DNA of 64,000 bases from JAJFKX01 sp965230265. Its GTDB lineage: Bacteria; Pseudomonadota; Gammaproteobacteria; Xanthomonadales; Wenzhouxiangellaceae. The notes under the pieces were generated by a model. That model did not search any database. It was not told the DNA's origin and saw nothing but the letters and a program-made list of their open reading frames with translations. Positions 51,285 through 60,783 of this stretch are shown here, piece by piece. The DNA is taken from the NCBI GenBank assembly GCA_965230265.1, contig OZ245999.1:1674001-1738000 (forward strand). Reading direction: 5' to 3'. How positions within the stretch are numbered: position 1 is the first letter of the stretch; every line of letters begins with the position of its first letter. The translations under genes were made by a program, and so were the position numbers.

Positions 51285-52280
51285 TTAGTGCCGATGGCTT
51301 CGGTCAATCGGCGCGAACCCGCCTTCAATACCTTTGGTCACCACCGAGACTGCATTGTGTGGATGCAGGCTTTCAAAATGCTGACAACGCGCCCAAAAGT
51401 CGGCAATTCTGTCATCACTGTCCAATGCCTGCTTCACACGCCGCCCGGCATCCTCACAAAACATCAGGTTACTGCCATTTAGGCGAGCAAAGGCTTGCTC
51501 ATCTTCGCGTTTTACAGCGGTCTGCACCGCCGTTTGTAGTGCATCCTCAACCAAGTCCACCAGATCAATCAAAGGAAAAGCGTCCAGATCATCTGCCAGC
51601 CGGACCCGCATATCCGCAGCGCTGCGTTGGCTGTGCGGGGTCGCCATAATGCCTTGATCGCTGCGCAGCCATTGACTGACAGTGTCTCGGGAAATACTTG
51701 ATTGTTCGGCAAAGTCATGTTCGAACTGTTGTTGAATCAATTGCCGTGCCAGCGCTGCCGAACATGGGCAGGTACTGGAATACAGAATCCGCAATGCCAT
51801 TTCCATACAGAAAACGCCATCTTTTAATTGCCCGATAACGCTCACCGGGTAACTGCGCCAGCCCGAGTTATCGCTGATCAATGCTTTGCGACGGGTTAGA
51901 AAATCAAAATCAATCCGCACCATCGCTTTATCACTCAAGTCTTTATGTGAATCCAAAAAAGACTTAACCAGCTTTTTTAATGTGACTGGATTGATACTTT
52001 CCTTGGCCAGCATCTCATCCAGGTGCAAATACAAACGGGACATATGTATGCCTTGCACCGTCGGATCAGAGAGATTAACAAACGCAGTAATGCGGGCTGG
52101 GCAATGAATGATATCGCCTGTCGCAGTTTCCACACGTACCGGCATTTCGATCTCATTCATGCCCACCCAGTCCAATGTCCCGGATACTTTGGCTTTAACT
52201 TCATTGGCAATATCGGGCATTAAACTGATATTGCTGGCTGTGGCATTTTCTGGCATGACATTCTCGGCTTTAGTGTTCAC
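51285..52280 (-). CDS. folE2: GTP cyclohydrolase FolE2 (type IB, zinc-independent)
   Basis: 331 residues from a GTG at 52278-52280; ATG at 52256 is the alternative. Converts GTP to 7,8-dihydroneopterin triphosphate, the first step to folate, using manganese or iron instead of zinc. Family features: MNEIEMPVRVE, CPARITAFVNLSDPTVQGIHMSRLYLHLDE, and the metal cysteine segment STCPCSAALARQL; ending HPHNAVSVVTKGIEGGFAPI. In other bacteria folE2 is a Zur-repressed zinc-sparing replacement for FolE. A zur gene and a matching palindrome in the promoter region support that here. It converges on the CpeT-like lipoprotein gene. Confidence 0.95.
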   Translation of the reverse strand: MNTKAENVMPENATASNISLMPDIANEVKAKVSGTLDWVGMNEIEMPVRVETATGDIIHCPARITAFVNLSDPTVQGIHMSRLYLHLDEMLAKESINPVTLKKLVKSFLDSHKDLSDKAMVRIDFDFLTRRKALISDNSGWRSYPVSVIGQLKDGVFCMEMALRILYSSTCPCSAALARQLIQQQFEHDFAEQSSISRDTVSQWLRSDQGIMATPHSQRSAADMRVRLADDLDAFPLIDLVDLVEDALQTAVQTAVKREDEQAFARLNGSNLMFCEDAGRRVKQALDSDDRIADFWARCQHFESLHPHNAVSVVTKGIEGGFAPIDRSHRH

Positions 52281-52300
52281 AATCGTCTCAATCCGTTTTT

Positions 52301-52329
52301 ACAGTTATAACTGTTTAAAGATAAGTATA
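52301..52329 (-). promoter_or_regulatory. folE2 promoter with Zur-like palindrome
   Basis: Read on the minus strand, TATACT (52324-52329) is a good -10. The predicted start of transcription near 52317 is followed at once by a perfect 14-base palindrome, ACAGTTATAACTGT (52301-52314). Its GTTATAAC centre is the core of published Zur boxes. It ends about 20 bases before the GTG start, an ideal repressor site. Confidence 0.5.
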
Positions 52330-52443
52330 GGGTGTTGGCGTGTTTTTCCAGTAAATTCGACGATTTACGCGAAAAAGATGAGTTACGTTATGCAATCTTT
52401 ACGATAGGACAGCCTCGAGACGATCGTAAGCGATTGATTTAAT

Positions 52444-52520
52444 TGGTCGGAGCGATAGGATTCGAACCTACGACCCCCACACCCCCAGTGTGGTGCGCTA
52501 CCAAACTGCGCCACGCTCCG
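52444..52520 (-). tRNA. tRNA-Pro, anticodon GGG
   Basis: 77 bases with encoded CCA (complement of 52444-52446). The 7-base-pair acceptor stem CGGAGCG/CGCTCCG is perfect. The anticodon stem CCACA/TGTGG encloses CTGGGGG, anticodon GGG. T-arm GTAGG-TTCGAAT-CCTAT and D-arm are canonical. Similar to E. coli proL in plan. It is the second proline tRNA in the window. Confidence 0.97.
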
Positions 52521-52606
52521 ACTCAGCGCGCTAGTCTAACATCAACTGCGAGCTATGAGAACGCTATCACCACAAAGTAAACCCAAACATTAGCCTGTCA
52601 GTTCCA

Positions 52607-54337
52607 CTACCATGTTTTGCTTTTATGTTTTCTGATTAAGCTGGTTTCTGAATAGCGCTGTCGTTCCAACAGCATAAACCGGCTTAACTGCAATAAGGAA
52701 ATATCAGGGAAAAAGTGCTCTCGGTAGTCTTTGGGACCCAAAATGCCGCCTTCGGTCATTAGTAAACGCCAGGTATATTTACTGTCTGGAAGGTGGTTTT
52801 TACCCTCTGCGAGCTGGCGAAATGAATAGGAGATCCAGCGGTTTTTTCTGATGATTTTGCGCAATTGATCAGCACAACGGACTACCGCCTGCTGATCATT
52901 CAAATCGAGCGTTTCCAACAGTGGATCCACTTGTTGTAAAAGTGATTCAAAACGGGCATAACCGCCACCAATTAATTTTAACTCAGGCCACTCATAAGCA
53001 CTCGATTGTGATGCTTTTTGCTCACGCATCCATTGCATCCGTGTCGTGGTTAATTTAACCAACTCCAGATACGCCCCCAAAATCCATATCACGCTGTACT
53101 GCTGCCACAATATCGGATGTGAAAAACTCTTAATGGCATTGGCCACCAATTGATCGTTGGATTTAACGTAGTTGAGCGTACAGCGCTCAACCGCAGCAAA
53201 TTGCTGACGAGAGTAGTTATCTTCATGATGGGCTTTCAGCAGTGCCTGCCCCAAATGCATAATGGATGCCAGTGTGGTGTACAGTCCCTTGGAAAATAAC
53301 GGATCAATAAAACCAGCGGCATGACCCAGTAAACAAAAGCGATCCCCGGCAACACGTTTGCTGCTGTATTGAATACGCCCAGCGCCTACCCAGTCACGTA
53401 CCGGCCTGGCACCTTCCAAATGCTGTTGCATTCCAGGGTGCCGGTTCACAAATTGCCAAAATTCCTGTTCAGGGCTTAGTTGCTGCTGCTGTGGGTAAAT
53501 TCTGGGGTCCAGCATCACGCCAACGCTGCAAAACGGGTTACTTGCCTGCTGATGATTATTAAAGGGGATTACCCACGTCCAGCCACCATGATATATGTGG
53601 TGCAAAGTTCCCTCAGCGAGCGAATAGGGAATACCCATTTTCCGCCTGCTCGCACCCCGGCTATGGTAACTGGGCACCCCTGTCATATGTGTAAAAATAC
53701 CGCGGGTATGGGTTTTAAGGTCATAATCACGAAGCTGATACTTTTCAGCAATCAGTGAACGGAAACCACCGGCATCAACCACACATTTAGCGATACAGGT
53801 GTCGCCCTTGGTGGTGGTCAGTGTGACCTGTTGATCATTAATATCAATATCTGCAATCGGTGTATTGGTCTTTACCGTGGCACCATAATGCACAGCCAGC
53901 CCGGCATAATAATAATCGCTATCTTGTCGATAAATATGCAGTTCATGTCCATATGGATGCTTGGGAATAACCGCCTGAACAACATCCGCAGGGTTTTGTC
54001 GCTTGCCATCAGCATGATGAAGAAAACTGAAATGTCGCTTAACACCATGCGTACTACCAATAATCGGCAAAAAATATTCAGCACTGAAATATTCCAGTTC
54101 CGGGACATCAAACACTGCCGCCAGCGAACGCATAATCTCCGAGCTTTCCAAAATCATCGATTCGCCAATCGCAAATTTGGGGTGACTGCCTGTTTCAAAT
54201 ACAGTCACCTTAATGCCATGGCGAGCCAGAATGGATGCCAGCATGCCGCCCGCAATACCGCTGCCAATGATGGCAATATCGCAATCATAGTGTTGCTGAC
54301 TATCTGTATGCATGCCGTTTTCAGACATGAGGCTCAA
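52607..54337 (-). CDS. Flavin-dependent halogenase-like oxidoreductase
   Basis: 576 residues. The N-terminal FAD site has IAIIGSGIAGGMLASILARHG (about 21-41), followed by IGESMI. The halogenase signature WxWxIP is present as W253-T-W-V-I-P258 in GGWTWVIPF, and a basic residue (VKRHFSF) lies in the region that holds the catalytic Lys of halogenases. FCLLGHAAGFIDPLFSKGL is the second flavin motif. The long C-terminal region (about 400-576) is helical and unfamiliar. Not every WxWxIP protein halogenates, so the reaction is unproven. Its ATG overlaps the stop of the glycosyltransferase gene as ATGA (54334-54337). Confidence 0.8.
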   Translation of the reverse strand: MSLMSENGMHTDSQQHYDCDIAIIGSGIAGGMLASILARHGIKVTVFETGSHPKFAIGESMILESSEIMRSLAAVFDVPELEYFSAEYFLPIIGSTHGVKRHFSFLHHADGKRQNPADVVQAVIPKHPYGHELHIYRQDSDYYYAGLAVHYGATVKTNTPIADIDINDQQVTLTTTKGDTCIAKCVVDAGGFRSLIAEKYQLRDYDLKTHTRGIFTHMTGVPSYHSRGASRRKMGIPYSLAEGTLHHIYHGGWTWVIPFNNHQQASNPFCSVGVMLDPRIYPQQQQLSPEQEFWQFVNRHPGMQQHLEGARPVRDWVGAGRIQYSSKRVAGDRFCLLGHAAGFIDPLFSKGLYTTLASIMHLGQALLKAHHEDNYSRQQFAAVERCTLNYVKSNDQLVANAIKSFSHPILWQQYSVIWILGAYLELVKLTTTRMQWMREQKASQSSAYEWPELKLIGGGYARFESLLQQVDPLLETLDLNDQQAVVRCADQLRKIIRKNRWISYSFRQLAEGKNHLPDSKYTWRLLMTEGGILGPKDYREHFFPDISLLQLSRFMLLERQRYSETSLIRKHKSKTW

Positions 54338-55086
54338 GAATCGACCGGATGCACAGGCTTTGCTGGTTGCGGGTGCTTGCGATACTGCCAGTACAGTTTA
54401 AGGACCATACTGATAATGCCATAGCCAGCCAGCAATGTGCCTTTCAGCGTGCCACTGATTTTAGACTGGCCAATCCGCTTTCTACTGGCGGCTGGCACCT
54501 CGCGCATATCCATGCCAAAGACAATGGCTTTGACCTGCATTTCGACAGTCCAGCCGAAAGTGGTGTCCTGCATCTGCAATTGCTGCAAAGCGCTGCGTCG
54601 AATTGCCCGCAGCGGCCCGAGATCTGTGATCTGTACTCCCCACAAGCGATTGATCATCCAGGTAGCCAGCTTATTACCGGCAATTTGCTGGGGGGTTAGT
54701 GCACCACGCTCATTATTGGTCAGTGAACGTGAGCCGATGCACAAGTCAGCACCTGCGCTTATTTCATTCAATAGTGGGACAATGCTGGTGTAATCCACGG
54801 AATGATCACCATCAACAAACAACACGATATCCACAGCAGATAAATGATGAATACCCGCCAGGCAGGCATAGCCATAACCTGCGCGTGGTTCATCCACCAC
54901 CTCAGCACCCGCCAGACGAGCCTGCCCGGCGGTATTATCGGTAGACGCATTGTTACACACCACTATCTGATCAATCAGTGGTTGTTGATACAGGCTCAAG
55001 GCTTGCAAAGCGGCCACAACTTTGCCGATTGCTTCGGCTTCGTTGTGTGCCGGAATTACTACACCAATGCTCTTTCCTGCAATCAT
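54334..55086 (-). CDS. Family 2 glycosyltransferase
   Basis: 250 residues. GT-A fold: IGVVIPAHNEAEAIGKVVAAL, VVCNNASTDNTAGQARLAGAEVV, LFVDGDHSVDYTSIVPLL (the DxD metal site), then ITDLGPLRAIRRSALQQLQM and FGWTVEMQVKAIVFGMDMREVPAASRKRIGQSKISGTLKGTLLAGYGIISMVL. It resembles polyprenol-phosphate glycosyltransferases, but lacks clear C-terminal membrane helices apart from a short hydrophobic end. It is translationally coupled to the halogenase-like gene, suggesting a shared envelope or secondary-metabolite pathway. Substrate unknown. Confidence 0.9.
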   Translation of the reverse strand: MIAGKSIGVVIPAHNEAEAIGKVVAALQALSLYQQPLIDQIVVCNNASTDNTAGQARLAGAEVVDEPRAGYGYACLAGIHHLSAVDIVLFVDGDHSVDYTSIVPLLNEISAGADLCIGSRSLTNNERGALTPQQIAGNKLATWMINRLWGVQITDLGPLRAIRRSALQQLQMQDTTFGWTVEMQVKAIVFGMDMREVPAASRKRIGQSKISGTLKGTLLAGYGIISMVLKLYWQYRKHPQPAKPVHPVDS

Positions 55087-55297
55087 CCAATTAATATAAC
55101 TGTGTTACGTCACATAGGTGAAACGGAAAAAGAGGATCTGATTTCACTCACCATGACTTCCAACAGGACTCAAGCCCCCCAAACATTGCCAAAAACCTCC
55201 TCAGCAGCATCGTTTCACAGTGCTTGGCCGTCCTATGCAGATTGAACCTAACCCTATCATCATGGCAAACTCTTCGCACTTCCCAAGGCTTTGCAGC

Positions 55298-55978
55298 ATG
55301 CGCTATTTCACCAATAAAACCTTCAAATTCTTTAGAGACCTGGAGAACAACAACCAGCGCCCCTGGTTTCTGGAAAACAAGCACCGCTATATTGAGGACG
55401 TGCGTAGTCCTTTCCTGGCTTTTATTCATGACGTAGACAAAGATCTGAAAAAAATCAGCCCGCACTATTACGGTGATGACCGTGCCAATGGTGGCTCGCT
55501 GTTTCGGATATACAGGGATGTACGCTTTTCCAAAGATAAGACACCCTATAAACCCTGGGCTGGGGCGCGTTTCAAACATTTGGACAGTGCTACCCAAACC
55601 GCCCCCACCTTTTACCTGCATATTCAGCCTGGTAATAATTTTATGGGTTGCGGCATATGGCACCCCGATAGCCCCGTGTTAAATCGTATTCGTGAATTCA
55701 TCCACAACAACCCACGCAGCTGGGCAAAATTCAAATCCGGAAAAAAATTCAAACAAACCTTTACGCTGGGTGGCCGTTCGCTGATCCGCCCACCTCGTGG
55801 ATACCCGAAAGATGACCCTTTGATCGAAGACTTAAAACGCAAAGACTTTGTTGCCTCCACCAAGCTGACCAATCAGCAGGTGATCTCAGCTGATTTTAAA
55901 AAAGTGTTTATCCAGCATTGTAAAACTGCAGCTCCAATGGTGGATTATCTGTGTGCGGCACTGGAGTTGGAGTTCTAA
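55298..55978 (+). CDS. DUF2461 (TIGR02453) family protein
   Basis: 226 residues from the ATG at 55298, chosen because family members begin with MxxFTxxTFxFLRDL-like sequence (here MRYFTNKTFKFFRDLENNN); in-frame ATG at 55262 and 55220 would lengthen it. Visible: RPWFLENKHRY, FRIYRDVRFSKDKTPYKPWAGARF, FYLHIQPGNNFMGCGIWHPDSPVLNRIREFI and PRGYPKDDPLIEDLKRKDF. A widely distributed soluble domain with no agreed function. It converges on ogt. Confidence 0.88.
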   Translation: MRYFTNKTFKFFRDLENNNQRPWFLENKHRYIEDVRSPFLAFIHDVDKDLKKISPHYYGDDRANGGSLFRIYRDVRFSKDKTPYKPWAGARFKHLDSATQTAPTFYLHIQPGNNFMGCGIWHPDSPVLNRIREFIHNNPRSWAKFKSGKKFKQTFTLGGRSLIRPPRGYPKDDPLIEDLKRKDFVASTKLTNQQVISADFKKVFIQHCKTAAPMVDYLCAALELEF

Positions 55979-55994
55979 AAGACAAGGGTAATTT

Positions 55995-56492
55995 TTACAA
56001 TAACTGTGCTTGTCCACCCGCACCTTCCAGCGTTAACAGTTTGTCTTTAATACCCAGGCCACCGGCATAGCCCGTCAATTTTCCATTGCTTCCAATAATT
56101 CTATGGCATGGGATAATAATCGGTATGGGGTTACGCCCATTGGCTGCACCCACAGCCCTGACAGCTTTGGGGTTATTGATCGCACTGGCAATATCCTGAT
56201 AACTGGCCAATTCACCAAAACCCACTGTCAATAACTGTTTCCAGACCTGTTGCTGAAATGCCGTACCTTGTGGCGCCAAAGGCAGGTCAAAGCGTTTCCG
56301 CTCACCCTTAAAATATTCCTGCAGTTGCTGACTCGCCTCATCAAGCACCGCATTGGTATGGGGCACGGTGGCACAATCGTCGTCACCGAAACGTATTTCC
56401 CGCAGAAACTGGTGATCAGCAACCAGGGTTAGTTTGCCTATAGGTGAACCAATCACTTTGCTGTGTAGACCTTTGCTGTCAGACTTAGCCAT
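55995..56492 (-). CDS. ogt: Methylated-DNA--protein-cysteine methyltransferase
   Basis: 165 residues from the ATG at 56490-56492, which follows GGAG; a start at 56534 is less likely. Suicide repair protein that accepts methyl groups from O6-methylguanine onto C129 in IPCHRIIGSNGKLTGYAGGL. The HTH region VGFGELASYQDIASAINNPKAVRAVGAANGRNP matches the family. Its start overlaps the end of the Ada-AlkA gene by 8 bases, so the two are translated as one repair unit. Confidence 0.95.
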   Translation of the reverse strand: MAKSDSKGLHSKVIGSPIGKLTLVADHQFLREIRFGDDDCATVPHTNAVLDEASQQLQEYFKGERKRFDLPLAPQGTAFQQQVWKQLLTVGFGELASYQDIASAINNPKAVRAVGAANGRNPIPIIIPCHRIIGSNGKLTGYAGGLGIKDKLLTLEGAGGQAQLL

Positions 56493-57939
56493 TTTTAGAC
56501 TCCGTTGCCGCTTGCCATAAATATAACAGCGCATAAGCTCGCCATGGGCTCCAGGAATTGGTTATCGCCTGTATCTCCTTGACACCACTGTGCGCCAATT
56601 GTTGCTGAATGACCACATCACCCGCCAACCAGGCGTCAGGAAAACCCAAACCACGCATCAATACATATTGCGCAGTCCAGTCACCAATACCTTTTACCAT
56701 TAATAGTTGTTGATACAACTGATCAGCCGTGATGTGAGAATTAAATTTGGCTGCAGACAAGCGTGACAATGTCGCTGCCTGAACGCCGCCTATACGAACT
56801 TGCTTGGCATCGATGCTGCTTAATTTTGATAACGATGGAAACAACTGCGTTAACTCATCGTTGTCATGTTGACACGCTTGGGTCATGAGCCTTTCACCAT
56901 ACCGATTGACAAGCCGTGACAGCATTACAATCGATGCCTTGACCGTCACTCTTTGCCCAAGAACAGCTCGAACGCAAGCCTCATCCAACGACCAGCAACC
57001 AGGAATCCGTATGCCAGGGTATTTTTCCAACCATGGTTTTAATAGAGCATCGTTGCCTAAATGATCCTGAATACTGCCAGGGTCAGCATCAATATCCAGC
57101 ATTCTTCGAATTCGCTGCATAACGGGTTGTAGCTGATCATAACGGTTGCAGTGCAAATCAACTTTCAATATTTGCTTACGCGATGCCCTACTTACTTTAA
57201 ACCAGCCTCGGGTCAGGTCATATTCAAATGTCCGTGCGTAGTGGCTGTCGGTCACTGCTTCTATCCCAGGCACAGCTCGCAAGGCATAAAAACGCAAGAG
57301 CCCGGCAAAGTCATAAGGTTGTCGATAGGACAAATACAATCGACAACCACTAGTGCTGCTTGCTGAGCTTTTGATATTTTTCCGCAACTCACGCGGACTA
57401 CGACCATACACACTTTTAAAATGATCATTAAAGCGCCGGATACTGCCAAATGCAGCGGCCATGGCAATATCCGTTACCGGCAGGTCGCTTTCTGTCAGCA
57501 ACTGCTTGGCAAACAGTGTTTGTTGCATGCGTGCATAAGTCAATGGCGTGGTACCTAAATGCTGCTGGAACAAGCGACGCAGATGACGGCTGCTGATTCC
57601 CAGCCGATCGGCCAGTTGATCCACCGATTGGGACCGCAGATAACCGTCATCAATCATCTGTACTGCAGCCTGCAGCAATGGCTCAATATTGTTCCATGCC
57701 AGCGAGCCCGGTGCCGCTTCTGGTCTGCAGCGCAGACAGGGTCTTAAGCCTGCCTGAAAAGCCGCTGCTGCAGTACGGAAATATTGAACATTCTCAGACT
57801 TGGGCGCTGGCGCCGGACAAATGGGACGACAGAAAATACCGGTGGTCAGGACGCCGGTAAAGAAAAGCCCGTCGAAACGACGGTCACGGGCCAAGCGCGC
57901 CTGTTCACAAACTTCCGGTTGTAAGAGTAATTCTGACAT
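56485..57939 (-). CDS. alkA: Ada-AlkA fusion: methyl-sensing regulator and 3-methyladenine glycosylase
   Basis: 484 residues in three parts. The N-terminal Ada zinc domain has C37, C41, C68 and C71, with C37 as the expected phosphotriester methyl acceptor. An AraC-type helix-turn-helix (about 90-190: LADRLGISSRHLRRLFQQHLGTTPLTYARM and FGSIRRFNDHFK) follows. The C-terminal AlkA region has an N-domain and a HhH-GPD glycosylase with catalytic Asp441 in WLAGDVVIQQQ. It probably senses methyl damage, activates its own operon, and excises alkylated bases. No separate ada O6-methyltransferase half is present; ogt, overlapping downstream, provides that. Confidence 0.93.
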   Translation of the reverse strand: MSELLLQPEVCEQARLARDRRFDGLFFTGVLTTGIFCRPICPAPAPKSENVQYFRTAAAAFQAGLRPCLRCRPEAAPGSLAWNNIEPLLQAAVQMIDDGYLRSQSVDQLADRLGISSRHLRRLFQQHLGTTPLTYARMQQTLFAKQLLTESDLPVTDIAMAAAFGSIRRFNDHFKSVYGRSPRELRKNIKSSASSTSGCRLYLSYRQPYDFAGLLRFYALRAVPGIEAVTDSHYARTFEYDLTRGWFKVSRASRKQILKVDLHCNRYDQLQPVMQRIRRMLDIDADPGSIQDHLGNDALLKPWLEKYPGIRIPGCWSLDEACVRAVLGQRVTVKASIVMLSRLVNRYGERLMTQACQHDNDELTQLFPSLSKLSSIDAKQVRIGGVQAATLSRLSAAKFNSHITADQLYQQLLMVKGIGDWTAQYVLMRGLGFPDAWLAGDVVIQQQLAHSGVKEIQAITNSWSPWRAYALLYLWQAATESKNG

Positions 57940-57988
57940 GCTCTCATGCTAGTCTCCTGCAGCTCAAAAAACTAGCTGAAAACGGACA

Positions 57989-58624
57989 TTAATGTTTGGT
58001 TGCTGCTTTTCTTAATGCCAACCACGCCGTACACATCAACCAAATACAGAATGTACCTATAAACAGACGCTGGAATAACCCGATATAAGGCCCCTGATAA
58101 CCCATCAGGCTAATTTTGATAAAGCCAAATACCAGCAGCACTGTGACCAATAGGCAAAAACTGTAGTAAATCGCCGGTTGATACCCCGTGACCCGTCGCA
58201 CGCCCAGTATTCCCGTCACAGCAATCATCAATACAAAACACGCAACCGCAACATTATTATGAACCTGCGCTACCGATGAGGGATTATTCAATGAACAACC
58301 GACATCACAAGGGAAAACCGCTAAGACCATAAAGCCAATACCTGTTAATGCCAGCGCACCACACACAGCCAGTGCCCGTGCACCTGGACGAATCAGTTGA
58401 TAAAACGCCGGCACAAAAACCACCAACGACAAGCCAAACCAGAAAATACCCAGGTAGTTCAACCAAAAGGCATTGATTTCACCAGCAGCCCCCAATTCAC
58501 TGATGTATTGATGCAAATGTGAATAGCCAGGCTGTGCATCGGCAACGACCATTACCACAGCGGCAAAAACCACCGGTGCCATGCAACCAAACCATGCGCT
58601 GATTTTCAGAATAACTAACAACAC
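57989..58624 (-). CDS. DUF998 membrane protein
   Basis: 211 residues, six or so hydrophobic helices with the DUF998 pattern: YSHLHQYISELGAAGEINAFWLNYLGIFWFGLSL and MVLAVFPCDVGCSLNNPSSVAQVHNNVAVACFVLM. The His/Cys-bearing loop is typical of the family. Function is unknown. Located 8 bases after relA on the same strand, so it is likely co-transcribed with it. Confidence 0.88.
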   Translation of the reverse strand: MLLVILKISAWFGCMAPVVFAAVVMVVADAQPGYSHLHQYISELGAAGEINAFWLNYLGIFWFGLSLVVFVPAFYQLIRPGARALAVCGALALTGIGFMVLAVFPCDVGCSLNNPSSVAQVHNNVAVACFVLMIAVTGILGVRRVTGYQPAIYYSFCLLVTVLLVFGFIKISLMGYQGPYIGLFQRLFIGTFCIWLMCTAWLALRKAATKH

Positions 58625-58632
58625 TGACTGGT

Positions 58633-60768
58633 TTAGCTTTTGACCCTGGCTGCCTTAATAATATTGGGAATGGCCTGCAACTTACTGAGCAACTCACTGA
58701 GTTGAGAAAACTCTCGCACCCTGATCGTCAATTGCATCTGGCGAACATCATCATTGGCTTCTGAAGTGTGCATCTCTGCGACCGATAAATCCTCACTGGC
58801 TATAACCGCGGAAATATCCTTGAGCAACGTTTTACGGTCATAAGCCAAAATCTGAACCTTGACCTGGTACTCGCTGCCCGACTGGTTGCCCCAGTTCACC
58901 AGCATCATCCGATCCGGCGATTGCTTGGCCAGGCGCAGTACACTCGGGCAATCCTGGCGATGAATACTGACACCACGTGTTTGCGTGATGTAGCCAGTAA
59001 TGGGATCACCGGGCAGTGGTTGACAACATTTGGCCATTTGATGCAGCAGATTACCCACCCCTTCAATCTGAATATTGCTGCTTTTGGGCTTGCGATTGCC
59101 TTGACCACGACGACGTACCAGAATATTGGGTTGGTTTTGCAAGCTGCCGGCATGTCGGGCCAACGCACCGGCAACCTGTACCGTGGTGAACTCTCCGGCC
59201 CCTATCATCGCCATTAAACCATCGACATCTTTGGCATGAAAATGCTTCAGCACAGCGGGCAGATCATTGCTATCCAGGCCTGTACGTGCCAGCTCAGCGT
59301 CTAAAGCTTCCTTACCGGCACGATGGTTCTGTTCATAATCTGCCTGCCTGAACCACTGACGAACCTTATTGCGTGAACGCGCATTATGCAGATACTCTTT
59401 TTTCAGCCAATCACGGCTGGGCTTGGATTGTTTGCCGGTTAGAATTTCAACACGCTCACCGGTTTTTAGTGCGTATGTCAACGGCACAATCCGGCCATTG
59501 ACCTTGGCACCACGACACCGGTGACCGATATTGGTATGCACCTGATAGGCAAAATCCAGTACCGTTGAACCCTGCGCCATATCCATTACTTCGCCGCGTG
59601 GTGTCAGCACGTAAATTCGATCATCGGTGGTTAAGCTGTGGAAGCTGTCCAGCAAGCTCTGATCATCCAGCGCATCTTCGCCGGCTTCCAGCAACTGTCG
59701 CATTACCAGAATTTTGCGCTCAAAGCTTTCGTCACCCGGCCCGCCTTCTTTGTAACGCCAGTGTGCAGCAACACCCAGCTCGGCATGTTCGTGCATTTTA
59801 TGCGTCCGAATCTGGACTTCAACGATACGCCCCTTATCATCGGAAACTGCAGTATGCAGCGATTGATAATTATTGCCTTTGGGTACCCGGATATAGTCAT
59901 CGAACTCACCCGGCACCGGCGTCCAGTGCATATGCGCCAGGCCAAGCACGGTATAGCAGTCGTGGATTTCATTCACCAGCACCCGTACCGCACGAATATC
60001 GAACAATTCGTCAAAACCCAGATTCTTGCGCTGCATTTTGCGCCAAATACTAAAAATATGTTTAGGGCGGCCCGACACCTCTGCTTCGATACCGACTTCC
60101 TGTAAGTGCTCTGTCAGATCAGCAATAAACTGCTTGATAAACGCTTCACGTTCACTACGGCGTTCTGCAATCAGTTTAGAAATGCGACTGTAGGTATCGG
60201 GTTCTGCAAAGCGAAAAGCAAGATCTTCCAGTTCCCATTTAATCTGCCAAATACCTAACCGATTGGCCAAAGGGGCATGGATTAACCGGGTTTCCTCTGC
60301 CAGTTTTTTTTGAGTCTCACGATTGGCACCCATCGCAGCCCGTAAGCTCAGTAATTGATTAACCAGCGCCACCAAAACCACACGAACATCATGCGCCAAT
60401 GCCAACAGCAACCGGCGCAGACTCTCGGCGCGCTTGGCAGTATCGGCATCAACGGTTGCTTCATAGGTTTGCAGTGTGTGCAGTTGTTGCAACTGCAGCT
60501 GAACGGCTTTGGGGAATTCCTTAAACCGTTCCGACAGTGAATACGCTTCAATGCCTTGCAGCAATGGAGACAAAATGGCGCAGCATACTGTGGTTTCATC
60601 CGCAGACAGCAGGCTCATCAACTGCAAACGCTGTAAAATCGCCTGTGGCGGCTCGTGACCTTGCTTTAACATCACTTGCAAAGCGCGCTCACAATCAGCA
60701 ACAGAATGGCCGAACTCCTGCTGGAAATCCTCCAGCCATCTTTGCAGTTTTTCAGGTAAACCAGACAT
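58633..60768 (-). CDS. relA: RelA, ribosome-associated (p)ppGpp synthetase
   Basis: 711 residues. The N-terminal hydrolase domain (about 15-170) is degenerate: HD is replaced (TVCCAILSPLL), as in RelA rather than SpoT. Synthetase domain 230-350 has FDIRAVR and the RelA-type E288-F-D-D291 motif, with NYQSLHTAV. TGS domain (about 385-450: RIYVLTPRGEVMDMAQGSTVLDFAYQVHTNIGHRC), the cysteine-bearing GNLLHQMAKCCQPLPGDPITGYITQTRGVSIHRQDC zinc-finger region and ACT domain at the end are all present. It makes (p)ppGpp on amino-acid starvation at the ribosome. hrpA precedes it by 15 bases, DUF998 follows. Confidence 0.96.
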   Translation of the reverse strand: MSGLPEKLQRWLEDFQQEFGHSVADCERALQVMLKQGHEPPQAILQRLQLMSLLSADETTVCCAILSPLLQGIEAYSLSERFKEFPKAVQLQLQQLHTLQTYEATVDADTAKRAESLRRLLLALAHDVRVVLVALVNQLLSLRAAMGANRETQKKLAEETRLIHAPLANRLGIWQIKWELEDLAFRFAEPDTYSRISKLIAERRSEREAFIKQFIADLTEHLQEVGIEAEVSGRPKHIFSIWRKMQRKNLGFDELFDIRAVRVLVNEIHDCYTVLGLAHMHWTPVPGEFDDYIRVPKGNNYQSLHTAVSDDKGRIVEVQIRTHKMHEHAELGVAAHWRYKEGGPGDESFERKILVMRQLLEAGEDALDDQSLLDSFHSLTTDDRIYVLTPRGEVMDMAQGSTVLDFAYQVHTNIGHRCRGAKVNGRIVPLTYALKTGERVEILTGKQSKPSRDWLKKEYLHNARSRNKVRQWFRQADYEQNHRAGKEALDAELARTGLDSNDLPAVLKHFHAKDVDGLMAMIGAGEFTTVQVAGALARHAGSLQNQPNILVRRRGQGNRKPKSSNIQIEGVGNLLHQMAKCCQPLPGDPITGYITQTRGVSIHRQDCPSVLRLAKQSPDRMMLVNWGNQSGSEYQVKVQILAYDRKTLLKDISAVIASEDLSVAEMHTSEANDDVRQMQLTIRVREFSQLSELLSKLQAIPNIIKAARVKS

Positions 60769-60783
60769 CAGATGATTATCTTA

